This document shows positions 1 to 13,057 of a stretch of DNA of 64,000 nucleotides, one piece after another. The DNA is from Metridium senile. Taxonomy: Eukaryota; Cnidaria; Anthozoa; Actiniaria; Metridiidae. The translations under genes were made by a program, and so were the position numbers. The notes below the pieces were generated by a model that had not been told where the DNA came from, made no database searches, and worked only from the letters and a program-made list of their open reading frames with translations. The stretch covers positions 3,460,727 to 3,524,726 of the forward strand of contig OX459106.1 of NCBI GenBank assembly GCA_949775045.1, written 5' to 3'. Numbering within the stretch: position 1 is the first letter of the stretch; each line of letters begins with the position of its first letter.

Positions 1-180
1 TACTCCAGGAACTCTAGATTATCCTGAGAACAGTTTGATCTTTCAGCAAAATGCAGATAACAATCCTTTGCTATTTTATTAGTTATGTCGCGATCACAAA
101 CACATTCAACTTATCTGACCGATAGCTAATAACGTTTGTATATAATCAATAATAAAGGAAATGAAGAATGTAAGTCTTAC

Positions 181-283
181 CATATCGCGAGTTGACACTT
201 TCAATTCTATCAAATGCAGACTTACGAACACTAGAAGAAGCCATTGTAGCCAATAATGGTACTATCCACAGAATACAATTCAT
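181..283 (-). CDS. First coding exon of an astacin-like secreted protein (partial, runs off left edge)
   Basis: Reading leftwards from the ATG at 283, the exon encodes 34 codons plus one base and ends at a good donor (GTAAGA) just left of 181, so splice phase is 1. The product begins with a hydrophobic signal peptide (MNCILWIVPLLATMASSS) followed by KSAFDRIESVNSRY. The first exon of the complete astacin gene at 25605 has the same layout: signal peptide, then ENAFDKIAKIDAKY, then a phase-1 donor. I infer a paralogue transcribed in the opposite direction, with its catalytic exons left of the window. The reading frame extends further upstream only through a GTG, so I chose the ATG at 283. It could instead be another secreted protein with a similar leader. 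Confidence 0.45.
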
Positions 284-359
284 TTTGTCGTCGATCAAAG
301 AATAAACCCTGTTGTTGATTAGATATTCCACGCAATCTTTCTACTGAAACAAATCAATG

Positions 360-367
360 TATATAAA
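360..367 (-). promoter_or_regulatory. Possible TATA box of the left-end gene
   Basis: TTTATATA on the minus strand lies about 77 bases upstream of the ATG at 283. That would leave a 5' leader of about 50 bases. The placement fits, but the surroundings are AT-rich, so a chance match is possible. Confidence 0.3.
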
Positions 368-1300
368 TGTGTTAGCTACATAATCTGTAAACAGGACACT
401 AGCCTTTGTAATAACAAAACACATTGAAAAGGTATATCAGTCAGACAACAAACATACTCAATAAAAATGCTTCGTTAACCATAAGAACCAACGTAGAATG
501 TGAGGTCTAGTCCGACAGATTACTTACCTGTAAATAATGTTTGTGCTGAAACTGAGGGTTAAAGAAGAAACGAAACAGTCTTATTTATTAGTTGGCTAGA
601 TAACGTGACGTCAATACCATGGTTTGACCTTACAGTCATACAATGACGTACAGGCATTCAGTGGTTGATAATAGTATTGCTAATAGAGGTTATTAAAGAG
701 TTAGAATTAAAATAACACTTACATTTCTTTTTTGTACAAACAATTCTCCTTTTAATGTCTGAGATGTCAAATAATTCGGAACTGATTGAATTGTTTGTGT
801 GGTTTTCTAAATACGGATAAGCAACAATTTTATTTGTTCAATTCCACGGATACTTCCATATTATATCCGGGAGACATACATTAATCTAGTGTCAGCTAGA
901 GGGTAGGAAGAGATGTGACGTTGGTTTGTGCATCATTAACCACATTCAGTTGCTTCTGGAAAATTCATCATCACTGAAGCTACCATTCACTGTACCACGT
1001 TCGATAGACGACTCACATCTTACACTGTGAAGGAGAATAACTGTATATCATCGGGCGGATGTCTGCGCCAACTCACACAGCCGTCATATCACGTGTTTCC
1101 TTTATAATAAGATTAAAATAGCATTGTGCTTTGAGACAAATGACCCATTTAAAAGGAATTACGTTACAGGTAGCCTCTGACATGGAAGGAGAGGATCGTC
1201 CGCCTTACTTATAAATGACCTCACGAAATGTTTTCACTAAGTAAGAAGTTCAAGTTCAAAGAATTATTATGTTACGCAGCACAATGTTTATAACAAGATA
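368..1300. other. No gene recognised
   Basis: AT-rich sequence without a convincing exon, RNA gene or repeat structure. It is presumably the upstream region of the left-end gene. Confidence 0.5.
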
Positions 1301-2353
1301 CAGTCGAAACGCAAAAACGGTTAAATTTGCCAATTATTTAATTGAATTTAAATCGTTTTTTGTGCCGGCAGAAAACGTAGCCTAGCAGGCTAAAACAACA
1401 GACAAAATGTAAAAAAGATACCCTATCCCAGACCAAAATCTTACCCTACCTCAAACAAATTGTAAAAAAATGATACCCTACCCCAGACCTAAAAGCCGAA
1501 AAACCATACCCTATCGGGCGGCACATACCCGGGGAGTTACGGACAGCTTTCCATTTTTTACGGGGAGTTACGGACAGCTTTCCAAAACCCCGTTTTTTCT
1601 TCCATGGATACAAACACTGTATCCACACATTCCATTTAGCGGACATTCTCTTAAGCGGACGCGGACACCTTAAGAGTCCCAATTGACCTTTTCTATTGTT
1701 TTCAAGCTCCCTTCAGCGGACACTCGAAATAGAAAAACTTTATTTAATCTATTTGTCCTTGTTTACATCATCGACTTCTAAGTTTAACAGTACTGTATCA
1801 GTTTAACTAGCTTGCGAACGTAAAAGTTAAGCTTAAATTACACAATATAACCTTCTTTATTCAGTTTAGATTGGAGCCACTTGATAGAGAATTGGTCTTC
1901 TCTAATGTCATAATCACACGGCACCTCTAATCCATAGCCTCCTCCTCTGTTTATTCGCTTTCCCGTAATGACAACTTTTGCACTGTTGCCGGGTCGCTCT
2001 TTTCAAAAACGTTGTCAGCCACAAGGCCATTAGCTTTGGTGCATGACCAATAACTTCGTATTGGTTGCTCACTTCATCTCGTGTTAGACTTGTGTTACAC
2101 CAGACCATAATTATCTAATAGAACATTTGTTAAAATATTGATTATTTTGAATAAATCGCTTAATCATTGAGCCATTCTATTCTTTGTCTTTAATTGCTAT
2201 TATTGCTATTTAGAAATGCTTTTGTAAGGGCAAAACGAGACTATTTTACGTTATTTACCCGTTTTAAGAACCCTTCCTATTAGGCGGACAGCTGTACTTA
2301 CGGACACTTTTTTCGTTTCCCATGGGCCGGTCCGCTTAATGGAGCTTCGACTG
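1301..2353. mobile_element. Pogo/Tigger-like DNA transposon remnant, non-coding
   Basis: The ends read CAGTCGAA at 1301 and TTCGACTG ending at 2353, and each is flanked by TA, the target duplication of Tc1/mariner/pogo elements. Inside both ends are several AGCGGAC-type motifs, a subterminal pattern known from pogo-class elements. Near 1541-1595 a ~31-bp unit (GGGGAGTTACGGACAGC...) is duplicated in tandem. No transposase can be read, so this is a non-autonomous or decayed copy. The 1395-1530 stretch looks like a separate repeat fragment caught inside it. Confidence 0.6.
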
Positions 2354-4428
2354 TAACTTATTACGCGGCAAGAAACTGACAATGGGTATAAATAGATGAA
2401 GGACAATATGCTGTCTTTTAAAAACGGAACATTTCTGTCTCATTCCTTTGAATCCTGATTAAACGGGTCCAACATGTCGGTCCAACATTGTTGGGCCCAT
2501 TTGAATGTTGGTTGATCAGTGCTGGATAAAAGCTAAGGTCCAATATGTTTGGCCTGTTTAAACAAAGTCTCCCTAGCAGCTGTGTTTATTGTCGTGCTCC
2601 CTGTGTCCCTCTCCAGTAGTTTAAACAGGACTTTAAACATGTTTAGATTATATAGGAATTTTTCACAAAACAAATTGAAAAACAATAGTACGGAAAAATG
2701 CTTTGTGAATTCACAATTTTTATTACTAATTTTTGCATTTGATATTGATTCACATGCTCAACTTACGACGATCAATTCAACGTTTTCCCACAATATTGTA
2801 GAAATACAGTGACATTTGAGATTCAATTGTGCCCTACCATTAAACTATGATTCATAACGTGTTACGCAACAGGGTCGCCTGGTGCTAGTGTATATGGTAA
2901 TTATTTCTGACGATTGACATAAATGGAGTGTTTTTAGACTGGCTACCTGTTCATTTTTGTATCCCCAAGATAATCCTCTGGGGACAGTTGTACAAAGGGT
3001 GGATAAAGTTATCCGCGGATAAACGTTATCGCTGCATAGGTTTTTTATAGATTTTATCCGTTGGATACCCTTCGTACAACTTTGGGTCGATACTATTCTA
3101 TGTATTCACAAATTACAAGAACTCTGATGTACATATTTCCTCCTTGCATCTCTATGATATTCTTGGTATTAAACATTTTGATTTTGATCAGACTCTGGTG
3201 CCCATGATCAGATGCAAGTAAAACTTTCACTTTGCTTTGTTGTTTAACCGGCGACATAGAACGTTTTCTAAAGTGCTTCTAATGTTGCATTCGGTTTAAC
3301 TCATTTGGCATTTGAACCTGAAACAGAACTTGCAAGGTCAGCATGGCCGGCAGATTGCAAAAGCTAAGACTGGACATGAAAGACTGATTAATTTGACTAA
3401 TTTGATTAATTAAAGATTTCGACAAAATTCATACAGATTTTTGTATGAAGGTAGTAATACAGAAACCCTCCAACATTTTTTGCTCAATAATATGTGTAGT
3501 GTATGCGGCCATGAACCAACATTGGATGCTAATTAGATCCAAATCCACGGAATTGGATCTGATATCCAAATCCATGGACTTTGGATCTAATTAGCATAAA
3601 AGCAATTTCTCACTCCATTACACTTCACTCTCTTTTTTATCCTCCACCTTTTTCGCCTTTTTTATCTGTCTTGCCTGTTTATTTACCTACCTATCTACCT
3701 ATTTTATTTTTATTTCTATTTTATCTTGGACGTCCTGTGACTTTTACCGGGAGCCTCTGCTGTGAAATTCAAGTGCATTACCAACTAAGCTAATAGATGA
3801 TTAATTAATTTTAAATTTTGCAAAATTGCAAATTTTCACGTCTGACAAGTACACTGGAAAACATACTTTATTTCTTATTTTAATAGACGAAAACATCCAG
3901 TTCAAGCAAACATTTTACATTCATGTCAAATTTCGGTCTCACTACTTGCCATTGTGGTGCTTTTTATTTCCAGTTTTATCAAGCGAGCCGAGAAACAGCT
4001 GTTTCTTTGGAACGGCTCACTCGCGCACGTGTTTTCATCAAACTCGTTTGCAAAGGATTGTGGGTAGATATGAACATTTTCGACAGCATTTCGGTTTTCG
4101 ATACGTCAAATCTGTGTTTTCCGAGTACGGTTGAGAGCCGATTTTACAAGCCGTTACTAGATTCTCGACTACCCAGCAGCTAATAACTAAGCCTAATATC
4201 ATCATCTTGAATAAATTATGTTTGTTTTGATATTTTACAAGACGACATTTGTGAGGTTTGTAGTACGCCAAATGGCTGCTAAAATACAGCGTCTGGTGTC
4301 CTTTAATTAATCGTCTATAGGTGAGCGTAGTGCCGGTTTACAAGTGTTGGTATTGTGATGCTAATTATAATTTGCAAACCGGCATTTTAACAATAGATTT
4401 GATTTAATTTTCTTTGTTCTAATAACAG
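2354..4428. other. Gene-free stretch with one short inverted-repeat element
   Basis: At 2987-3080 an imperfect palindrome starts GTTGTACAAAGGG and ends CCCTTCGTACAAC, with internal GGATAA/TTATCC pairs; it looks like a ~94-bp miniature inverted-repeat element. I see no convincing exon in the rest. Short ORFs here are low-complexity. Confidence 0.4.
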
Positions 4429-4859
4429 AGGGCCCACAATAGGGTTCTCGTATCCCGCAATCCCGCTCATTTTTGCGTGAAATCCCGCCATCCCGGCATT
4501 TTTTATGGCACAATTCCGATCCCGATAAATCCTTACTATTAGGACTTACTATTTCTTTCTCATAACGATGTTTATATTAGATAGAAATCAATACAACGGG
4601 CAAATAAAAGTCAAACGCGTGTTTCTAGATACGTTAGACATGTTCTGGATTCAAAACGAACTCTGTAATCCAAAATCCGGCTGCCAATGCTATTAATTTC
4701 CTGAATCCCGACACCTAAAAAAGGTGAAATCCCGATTCTGCTCGAAATACAGAATCCCGCATCCCGCATCCCGCATCCCGCTCTGATTTTTGTTAAAATC
4801 CCGTATCCCGCCCTTAAAAAAGGCTTATCCCGCATCCCGCCAAACCTATTGTGGACCCT
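4429..4859. mobile_element. Miniature inverted-repeat element with ATCCCGC repeats
   Basis: The termini are AGGGCCCACAATAGG and its near-perfect complement CCTATTGTGGACCCT. The interior is rich in TCCCGCATCCCGC-type repeats. The flanking 8 bases (AATAACAG, GATAACAA) match at 6 of 8, consistent with an old 8-bp target duplication as in hAT-like elements. It has no coding capacity. Confidence 0.6.
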
Positions 4860-5158
4860 GATAACAATGATGGTTTGGCAAAACCATATCAAGCAAATAC
4901 TTCACCCTATTGCCAAACTTCAATATTCATAAAGTTTTTCGTCTTATTTTGCTTTTGCTTCATTCGTGGTTCTTTTTTAGCACTACATTCCTCAATGAAA
5001 CGTCTTGGTGGACTGGAAACACGTTTTACACGATCTGCCCTCTTATTTCCGGTCATTAGATAGCATGCGTACAAGTACTCTTACTAGTGATATTGTCACC
5101 AATATCAAATTTCATGCCAATGGTTGGAATGATTTTGATATGTGTATTTGATCTATAA

Positions 5159-5394
5159 GGGGCCGACCATTTAATTTTTGAGGGGGGGATGGTGGTGGAT
5201 GGGTGGGTGGGTGATTTTGAAAATAAATTTCCTGCACGGCCTGAAGTGCCAAAAAAAAATTCGTGCAAGCCAAAATTGCCACTCAAATCTTTGCATTTCT
5301 ATCAAATAAATTCCGTGCGCATGCCAGCTGGCTAAAAAAAATTTCGTGCACGGACCAAATCACCCTCCCCCTCAAAAGTTAAATGGTCGGACCC
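5159..5394. mobile_element. 236-bp MITE with TAA target duplication (PIF/Harbinger-like)
   Basis: The inverted ends are GGGGCCGACCATTTAA at the left and TTAAATGGTCGGACCC at the right, each followed inward by G- or C-rich runs. Both sides are flanked by TAA (5156-5158 and 5395-5397), the 3-bp duplication typical of PIF/Harbinger elements. It is non-coding. Confidence 0.7.
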
Positions 5395-5414
5395 TAACTT
5401 GGCCAAGGGGTAAC

Positions 5415-5464
5415 TAGCCTCCTAGCAGACATCATTTGTGTCGGTGACGTCTGCTAGGAGGCTA
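5415..5464. repeat. 50-bp hairpin with TAGCCTCCTAGCAGAC arms
   Basis: The arm TAGCCTCCTAGCAGAC at 5415 is matched by its exact complement ending at 5464, with an 18-base loop. It lies about 20 bases from the TAA-flanked MITE. It resembles the terminal palindromes of small DNA elements and is probably a minimal or solo copy. Confidence 0.6.
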
Positions 5465-8400
5465 AGGGGTAACGCGTTAAATGGGCTAAAGTAAGTGCGT
5501 GATTCATGAAAATAAAACATTCAGTCCGTGATTCTATATTTTGATCATTACGCGTGATTCCCCTAATAAAATAATCGTGCAAGATTTTTGTCCATGTCAG
5601 TAATTTAATATATTTGGTCATGCATCAAGACTTGACACATGTATAACGTACTCAAGTTCCTCTCCCAGATGTGACGCACAAAAGTTATATTAAACATGAG
5701 CTATGTCAAAAGGTCAAAATCTGGTTTAGTGACTACAAATGAGTTATCTCAAAATTTTGTGCATTGATATATAATTTGTGAATTTGACTTAAATTTGTAC
5801 ATGATTCGTGAATATTATAAATATCGATTCGTGAAAGGTGATGAAGACAAAGATGATGATATTGACGAAATAAGTAACGATTAGCTTGGAGATTTGATAA
5901 GTATTGGAATGTTCATCATCTACCTCTAGAATAATTGCAAAGGCAACCCAATGAACGCTCCAAGAGAGTCTAGTAATTTATTCAAAGCGTAACAATGCTT
6001 CACAAAGGCTTACGGACAAAAGAGATATGGAAGGTATGAGTCGGCAGGATATGAAGACTGAAGTGAATAATAAAGAGGGCGGGAGAGGAGGGAAACGTGA
6101 AACAACGCTTGAGGCATCCCCAATCCAAACTATAATTTCCAATACTGATAACCGGCAATGGAACTGTTTCTCCCTGTCTCCCTGAGTTTTACTACACCAC
6201 CGACGATTGTTGAGTTATGATTGTTTTGACCTACTATATTCTTTGTTACGCATGGCTGCACATCTTATAGTTTGAAGAATATGCTACAGGATTTAATTTT
6301 GAGTCTATGAATTTTATGTTTGTTTCGAGATCATTGAGACCGCTGACCGTGCATAAGAACTCCCTGATTATGATGACGTTTTATGACGTTTTATCCGCCA
6401 GCCGGATGTAGAAAATGATGATAACTCTGACTAATTTAGCCAGGGCAGCACAGTAATCCCTCAATAAGGATTTGCGAGATTGACACCGGTTCGGTAGAAA
6501 TTTAGAATGTTTTTATAAACATTACGGAAGAGTGGAACATCAAAGTTTCGGACATGTCAAGGGGTCTTTGAGTGAAGACATTTAGTCATAATAGTCAAAT
6601 AGACACAAAAGAAAACAATGGAATTTAAGACTGCTATAAGGTGTATTAGTCTAATATCATTTTTCACGGGTTAAATGACTTCACTCTAAAAGCTTACGAA
6701 AGAGGATAATTGTTTTCTTTAGAACTACAAGTGAAACATTGTCACACGGAAGCATCTACAGTCTTAAAAGTGTTTTGTCTTTTAATGTCCGGAGAGGAAC
6801 ACCAACGCTTAATAAAGGTATCAAGTGACAACACTCAATTATTAAAATGTAGAGTTTTGTGAAAAGCCCTAATTCTGAAAAACCACCAGGAAAAATGGGG
6901 GTCCAAATTGTTATGAAACCCGGCAAACTATGTTATTAAGTTCTACTTTATAGCTTGTCACGTGGCCACGACCGTCCCTAAATGGCGAAAAGTTCCAGTG
7001 AACGTGTTTAACGTTTAGATTGTACCGGCAAATATCGATGGTTTCTGAATCAAATAACGTTTCATCTGAAAGACAATTATTGATATGCCTGGTAGCAATT
7101 AATAATAATAAATACTAATAATAAGTAATATTTCTATAGCGCCTATCCAATCCTGTTCTAGGTGTTTTACAATTAATTATTATTATACACTCAGCATAAA
7201 TAAACTAAATTACAATATTTAGGAAAGGAAGTATTTTCAAAAAGAATTTAAGTTTAGATTTGAAAAAGTTCAGAGATTCAGAAGAGCCGATAGTATCAGC
7301 CGATTTTTGTTGCGGTTTGTTCAAGAAAACTAAAGGAAAGTGGTAAATAGAAGGTTTCCGAACTAGAAGGACAAGATAATGAACTAAAAAAAAAACAAGA
7401 AAATTTGATAAACAATTTAATTACAAGATCTAAGATGATTTAATCTTTACATGTAAAAATAGTTTTTCAGTAATACATTGAATTACGTAAGACAAAATAT
7501 TGCCCGGAAAACATTATTTTGTTGAAATCGATAGTGTTGCAGTAGTAGCTACCTTCGTTGGTTAATAGAAACTGGGCTTCCTGTGGAGCTGTGCATGCGT
7601 AAAAGAATAGTTTATACTATGATCATGAGGTTTGAGTAACACTTTAGTTACTGTTTTTATACCAACTACAGTCTGGATTGAATGGCCTAAACATTCAGAG
7701 GTCCAGAAAATTAGGCACATTGTATACTGAACGGTCCGACACACATACTGATTTTTTTTTTCTGATTTTTCCGACGGGCCTGTAGTGGCTGAATGTTTGG
7801 TTGCTATCGCTTTTGATCTCATTAAATTCATGATCACGTCATAGATATTAAAACTTACCCTGAAAAAAAAAAGAAGAAAAGAAACCAAATTATGAAGCCC
7901 TACCGCTCTGTTTACTGTGTATTGTATCAATCTTAAAGACCCTCTATCGACCTTGATGCTTTGCGGCCGTTTGTTTTTGTTTTGAAATAGCGTTATTGTT
8001 AAATGCTGCACTCTAATTGGCCAAATACCGCGTGAGTTCAAAGTCCATGGCCGTACGGAGAGACGAAAAATATCACATACATGGAAGTAGCGAACTCTTT
8101 CGACGAATCTTTGAGCTTTTCAGTGTTTCTGAATGTCCTTAAATGCATCCCTAAGAAGAAAATGATCATGTAATAGTATACGGAGAACATAATAGACGAT
8201 TGGGCATGGTATGCTATGTGTATTTCTGTTGTATTATCAAAGTAACGATATTGATATGATCAACTCGGTTTGTCCGCTTTTGTTATTATTCAAGGTTATT
8301 AAACAATCGTTGTAGTAAAAATGCTTTTAAGAACTTTGAGCTCCAAATATAAAGTTCTTAAGTATTTTTAATGTCCAAAGTCTCGTCTGAGCAGCTCTAT

Positions 8401-9060
8401 GGCATATTTTAATTGCTAGTCCGTGGATCGGAATGTGATGCCTGCGAAGCGGCCGAGTTGATTGTAATCTACTCAAACATCAAAGCTTGTTATTTACAAC
8501 GTACTATTTACGGGAAATATACCAAATATTCCGGCACAGATATTGTGAAATACATAAAGAACTTAAAAACAGTGAAATTGTTTGAGATATTAGCAGGATT
8601 ACTTATGAACTTTGATAATCTCGTGCTACACGAAATAAGGTCGAGGAGCGCAAAGCATCACGGTCGTTAGTGGGGTATTAAATGTAACATAAACGTAAAT
8701 GCAATTACAACAGACCCCACAGTAAATGCAATATGATTTAACCATAAATATAAAGATCGAACCCCACCATAACATTCAACCATAAATGTAATAATCGTTT
8801 GGTCAACTATACTTCTGAAGTCAAACACCTTGTCACATGACAATTTGTGTTCCTCCTCACTGCACTCGCAGTTTATATTAATTAGTGAGTGTTCGGTGGT
8901 CACGTGATGATTGATGCAATTAGTGAAAAGGAATATTTTGATGATTTAAAACAATGCTTTTGACCTGAAAAACTATTTTATCGACTTCAACTAAAGTATA
9001 ATATTTCATGAGCAGGTAGATGTTTACATCAACAGCATGTCAGACTGAACAGGCGTTTGT
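5465..9060. other. No gene recognised; fragments of dispersed repeats
   Basis: Fragments with CGTGATTCGTGAA-like motifs (about 5495-5840) resemble the interior of the element at 21657-22177. A segment near 6590-6690 is shared, in opposite orientation, with about 46140-46220. A TATAGCGC-type repeat near 7130-7165 also occurs near 26435. Short ORFs are present, but none shows a recognisable domain. Confidence 0.4.
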
Positions 9061-9197
9061 TATCAATTATTGCTGACGCAGCGAAGCGAGCCTGAGCGAG
9101 CGAGCAAGTCCGCAGTACTAATTTACGGCAAAAAAAACCGGAAGTGAAAATACTCTGGACCCACAATTCCATCTGTTGACCCACAATTCCTTTCGAC

Positions 9198-9756
9198 TAT
9201 AAATATAGCCATGTACCCACTTCCGTCCTGCCTCTTCAACTTTGACAAGCGAACTGGTAAGTTGTTGTATTGTTGTGGTCGATCTAATCCCTGTTTTGTG
9301 AATCCTTTGTCCTTCTCCCACCTAAGAACTTACTCTGATAACTTTAACACTGATTTTTCCAGACGATTTCTACATTTTATTACCGAAATAGGTAGGTTTG
9401 GCATCTTCGACTTGTCACCTTTGCCATGTGCTTCTCTATGCCTGCTCTATGACCTCTATGTTGTGTTCTTTATTGTGTATTAATGGGCAGCAGAGTATCG
9501 TTCGCGTTTGTATTGGCATGTAATCTCCGTGTATTTATAGTTACCAACGGTCGCTTATTTGCTTGCTTTGTTACTCCATTGACCCTTCGTCATATTTCTA
9601 GCGATCGTATGTCACTTGGTTACTGCTGCCCGCGGTGTGTTATACTTTCTGCGATCTACAAACTTACTCTTCTAAGCTTAAAACTCTTTCTTTCAGACGC
9701 TTTCTACGATTTCGATTTTTACATCATGACCAGATTGTATGATTTATAAATAAAGC
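9198..9756 (+). other. Possible small transcription unit (TATA to AATAAA)
   Basis: TATAAATA at 9198-9205 is followed by an ATG at 9211, a strong donor (GTAAGT) near 9259, acceptor-like CAG sites before two similar ACG(A/C)TTTCTACGAT-like stretches (near 9361 and 9698), and AATAAA at 9749-9754. Two adjacent open frames of about 90 codons fill the span, but neither resembles a family I know. This could be a small gene, a non-coding RNA or a retroposed sequence. It rests only on the spacing of signals. Confidence 0.25.
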
Positions 9757-9760
9757 AATT

Positions 9761-10929
9761 TTGATGATCTAAAATTAAAATATTTAACACTTCAAATATG
9801 CAGTTGCTTGACCATGGCAGTTGCTTGACCTTGCCCGCACTCTCCTTTGCTATTTTGTACTAAGACTCCAATACTGCTAAATTATTGGCTAATTACATTG
9901 TTTTTGTTATCAAGACTGTTTAGCAGTAAAATGTAAAAGTTCCACATTTTTAGTGTTTATTTTTCATGTGGATAAGATACTAGTTTACATTTTCTGGAAA
10001 GGTTCAAAGGTTTTTATTTACCACATACACACAAGAAACACTTACAATGAAGAATGGAAAAGAATAGGTGGAGGGTGTAAGAGAGACAACCCGAAGGGTT
10101 AAACAAAGTACTCTTGCATAAGACAATCGAGCTGTAAACAAGGGAGGTTTTTGTGATTGATACATATATGAGTATAAAACCACATTATTTGCCAAAATTA
10201 CAACAATCATCACCTCAGTATCAGCCTCTCAGAATACCAATTTTGTGAGAAAACATATTTTCTAGATAGTTACAAAATGACAATATTGAAAGTCAGCATT
10301 AACTACTGATAGGTAGGCTAGTTTAACTAATGGTTTCTATTTGGTGACTATTTAGTCACTATCACTCATTACCAACCAGAAATATCAAATACAAAAGGAA
10401 ACATACCTCAATGGCTAGTAACCCCCCTTGATGAGATTTGCTCTTGTATTGTTGCAGACTGAAGAATATATATATCAGTCTAAATAAACCGGCACAAGTG
10501 TTAAAGTACAACGATTTCTGTCAAAGTCGGAAATTTTGAAAGCGAGGCTATATAATTCAGCATCCTTTGCTGAATAATCGAGGCGGCCATTTTTCGAGTA
10601 AGCAGAATGGGCATATTTTATGGAATCAACACGCTTTTCACCCAAAAACGAAGAGATCAGCAAAGAAACAAAATACTATACAATGAAAAACAGTTATACC
10701 ATTGTTTTAAGTAAAAAAATCAAGAACATTAGTAAGTCTTAATAATCTATTCAATAGTAAATCTTATTGTAGTAAAACAAGGACGAAGTTTAAATTGTAA
10801 TGACACCAAATGCATTTATTCAATAAAATGTTGTACTCAAAATGAGAGCTATTGTATTTCTCCACGAAAATTACTTATTTCAGGTGATATTGAATCAAAC
10901 CTAGCCCTCTAATTCAAGAAAAAAGCAAA
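9761..10929. other. No gene recognised
   Basis: AT-rich sequence with short unsupported ORFs. I see no splice-bounded exon or structured repeat. Confidence 0.4.
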
Positions 10930-10949
10930 ATTGTGGTTTTAATTTAATA

Positions 10950-11144
10950 TGTTTTTTAGTCTTTTCGACAAGTCTTCACTTACAATCAGTTCGGTAGTCT
11001 TTTCCACAAAAACGTGACGTGCTCAAAATTACATTTTTATTTATAACCCCCTATTGCAGGAGGTACTTTTGCATGGGTAGAGTACCTGTTCTTAGCATTT
11101 ATTAAATTCGTTTGGTGGCACAGTTGGCGGGTTTATTGGAATAA
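10950..11144 (+). repeat. Copy 1 of a ~190-bp direct repeat
   Basis: This segment recurs in the same orientation at about 11894-12078. Shared stretches include CTATTGCAGGAGGTAC, GGTAGAGTACCTGTTC and TTCGTTTGGTGGCACAG. The copies differ by small indels and substitutions. Confidence 0.7.
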
Positions 11145-11282
11145 GATGCGGACATTTTTCGCTTAGCGTATTATTATAAATATATATATATATATGATAA
11201 TAATATATTTATGTAAATGATATGATAAAAGCTAAAAAGCATAAAAAGTAGGGGAACAAATAAAAAACAAACAAAGGGACTC

Positions 11283-11345
11283 ACGAAGAACCGAACCCCG
11301 GTCATCGGTTACAAATGCCGAGAATTAACCACGCGCGCCACGAAA
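11283..11345 (-). repeat. tRNA-derived (SINE-like) sequence
   Basis: On the minus strand a D-arm-like GTGGTTAA stretch is followed by an anticodon-like TTTGTAA loop and a T-arm CCGGGGTTCGG. The stems pair poorly and no proper acceptor stem closes it, so I read a decayed tRNA-derived element, not a working tRNA. It lies between the two copies of the ~190-bp direct repeat. Confidence 0.45.
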
Positions 11346-11893
11346 AAAAGAGTATTTGCATAACAATACGCAGTGCATTCGTGCGATACACTAGGTTATT
11401 GTGTCCTCTAAAACAATCGGTAGACACGATGGTGGAGCGGTAAGGTGCGTTCATTCATGGCCTAGGATCCGAGCGTTTCCTCCCTCTTTGACTGCAAAAC
11501 TATCTGTCAGGCCAGCAATTATAGCATGGTGGGTGCCCAAAATCTCCTGCCTTAATGTAAATCCATACGACGATTCAGCGCTTTGTACGTCTGGATGTAT
11601 GGTCCTTTTTTAAGTTTTGCATAATATTAGCACATCAATTCAATCTTGCGGACCCGGGTTCGAGCCCCACTTTGAGTAACTTTTTTTTGTTTCTTTTTTA
11701 TCACAAATATTTAATATAAAAGACTTTATATTACTACACAGTAAATTAAGAGTAGCGTCTAAACTGGATTATTTTTGCTTCTGCGTTTTTTATTTTATTT
11801 TTATTTTTTATTTATAAAAAATATCAATTGATCAATAATTATAAATGTAAGTTTGCTGTCATATGCATGGAGTTGTTGTCGTTTTATTTCAAT

Positions 11894-12078
11894 CCGTTTT
11901 TAAAGTCTTTTCAACAAATCTTCACTTACAATCAAAGTCTTAATTTTTCAAAAAAAAAACGTGCTCAAAATTACATTTTTATTTACCCCCTATTGCAGGA
12001 GGTACGCTTGGGTAGAGTACCTGTTCGTAGCATTTATTGAATTCGTTTGGTGGCACAGTGGGCGGGTTTATTGGAATT
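11894..12078 (+). repeat. Copy 2 of a ~190-bp direct repeat
   Basis: Second copy of the 10950-11144 segment. The ~750 bp between the copies holds an AT-rich stretch, the tRNA-like remnant and a B-box-like GGGTTCGAGCCCC near 11657. Confidence 0.7.
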
Positions 12079-13057
12079 TTTGACGAATAATTTGGTGAAT
12101 ATTCTGCACAGCAGGCCAACGCTTAGGCTGCTCTTTGTAATGATTGGGCTCCCTGTGTCAATGATAATCCAAGATGGCGGCCGAGGTGAGATCGCTGCGA
12201 GATGACTTTGATGACCTCGAAGAGCTAAAAGCTATCCACTATGTCATGGCGCTGAGTGTGTGTGTGAGTGTAAACAATAGGTGACCGAAAGTAACCCGAA
12301 CTTTTGCTTCGGCGGTACTTGTTCGGGCCATAGTCGGACGACGGCCGGATTTGCACGAGGCGAAATGGAAGTTGGCGACTACTGAGCGAACGATGAGTCT
12401 GGTCGGAGTCTGCAGTGATTGGTTGAATCAAACGTCGAAACCGCCGTTCTTTTATCGATTAAACGTTTTCTTATCGACTGGTTAATGGTGAACTGATCAC
12501 TTGTGCTTGTTGTCGTTCTTCGCTTTTGGAAGGTGACTTTTCAATGATATTTGTCATGTTTTCACCATATTCATCTACAATATTTAGGCACAGTTTTGTG
12601 TGTCTTTATAAAGTGTTAGATTCTCGGAACTTTTACAGTTTTTTTGAGCCTTTGTGGCGATTACAAGCTCTCAAAACAACCGCTCAACCGAAGCTTTTCC
12701 TCGATTGCCCGACTCGTTGTCGTTATCTTAGCTCGCTGAGGATAGTCCAACAACCCGATCAGCTTGGAAAAGGATATAATATCTTTCGAAAAATCGAAAA
12801 TTTCTACAGGGAACAGTTGTTCTTGGAGCAGATCCACGCATCAATGAACCAAAACGACTTCCTCGAGAGGTCTAACATAAACTCCTTCGGGAGGCCAAAT
12901 AACTCTTTCTACTATTTATAATATATGTCAGTTCAATATTGACAATATTATCTAAGTGCACGTATTACACCATTATCAGGAATTTACTTTTTCCTTCACG
13001 ATCTAACAAGCTAGCAACATGCAGTCATAGACTGCCTTTAATTAGTTTTGCAAGCAT
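12079..13057. other. CpG-richer stretch, no gene confirmed
   Basis: From about 12160 to 12450 the sequence is richer in CG than its surroundings and begins near GGGCTCCCTGTGTC followed by ATGGCGGCC. The same ordered pair of motifs occurs in the palindromic element near 61149-61180, so this looks like transposon-derived sequence. A 131-codon ORF at 12526-12921 has no recognisable domain. Confidence 0.3.

Noticed and set aside
12177..12287. First exon starting ATGGCGGCCGAG in a CpG-rich context
   Set aside because: The same CCCTGTGT...ATGGCGGCC context appears in the palindromic element near 61149-61180, so it is more likely repeat-derived. No downstream exon was found.
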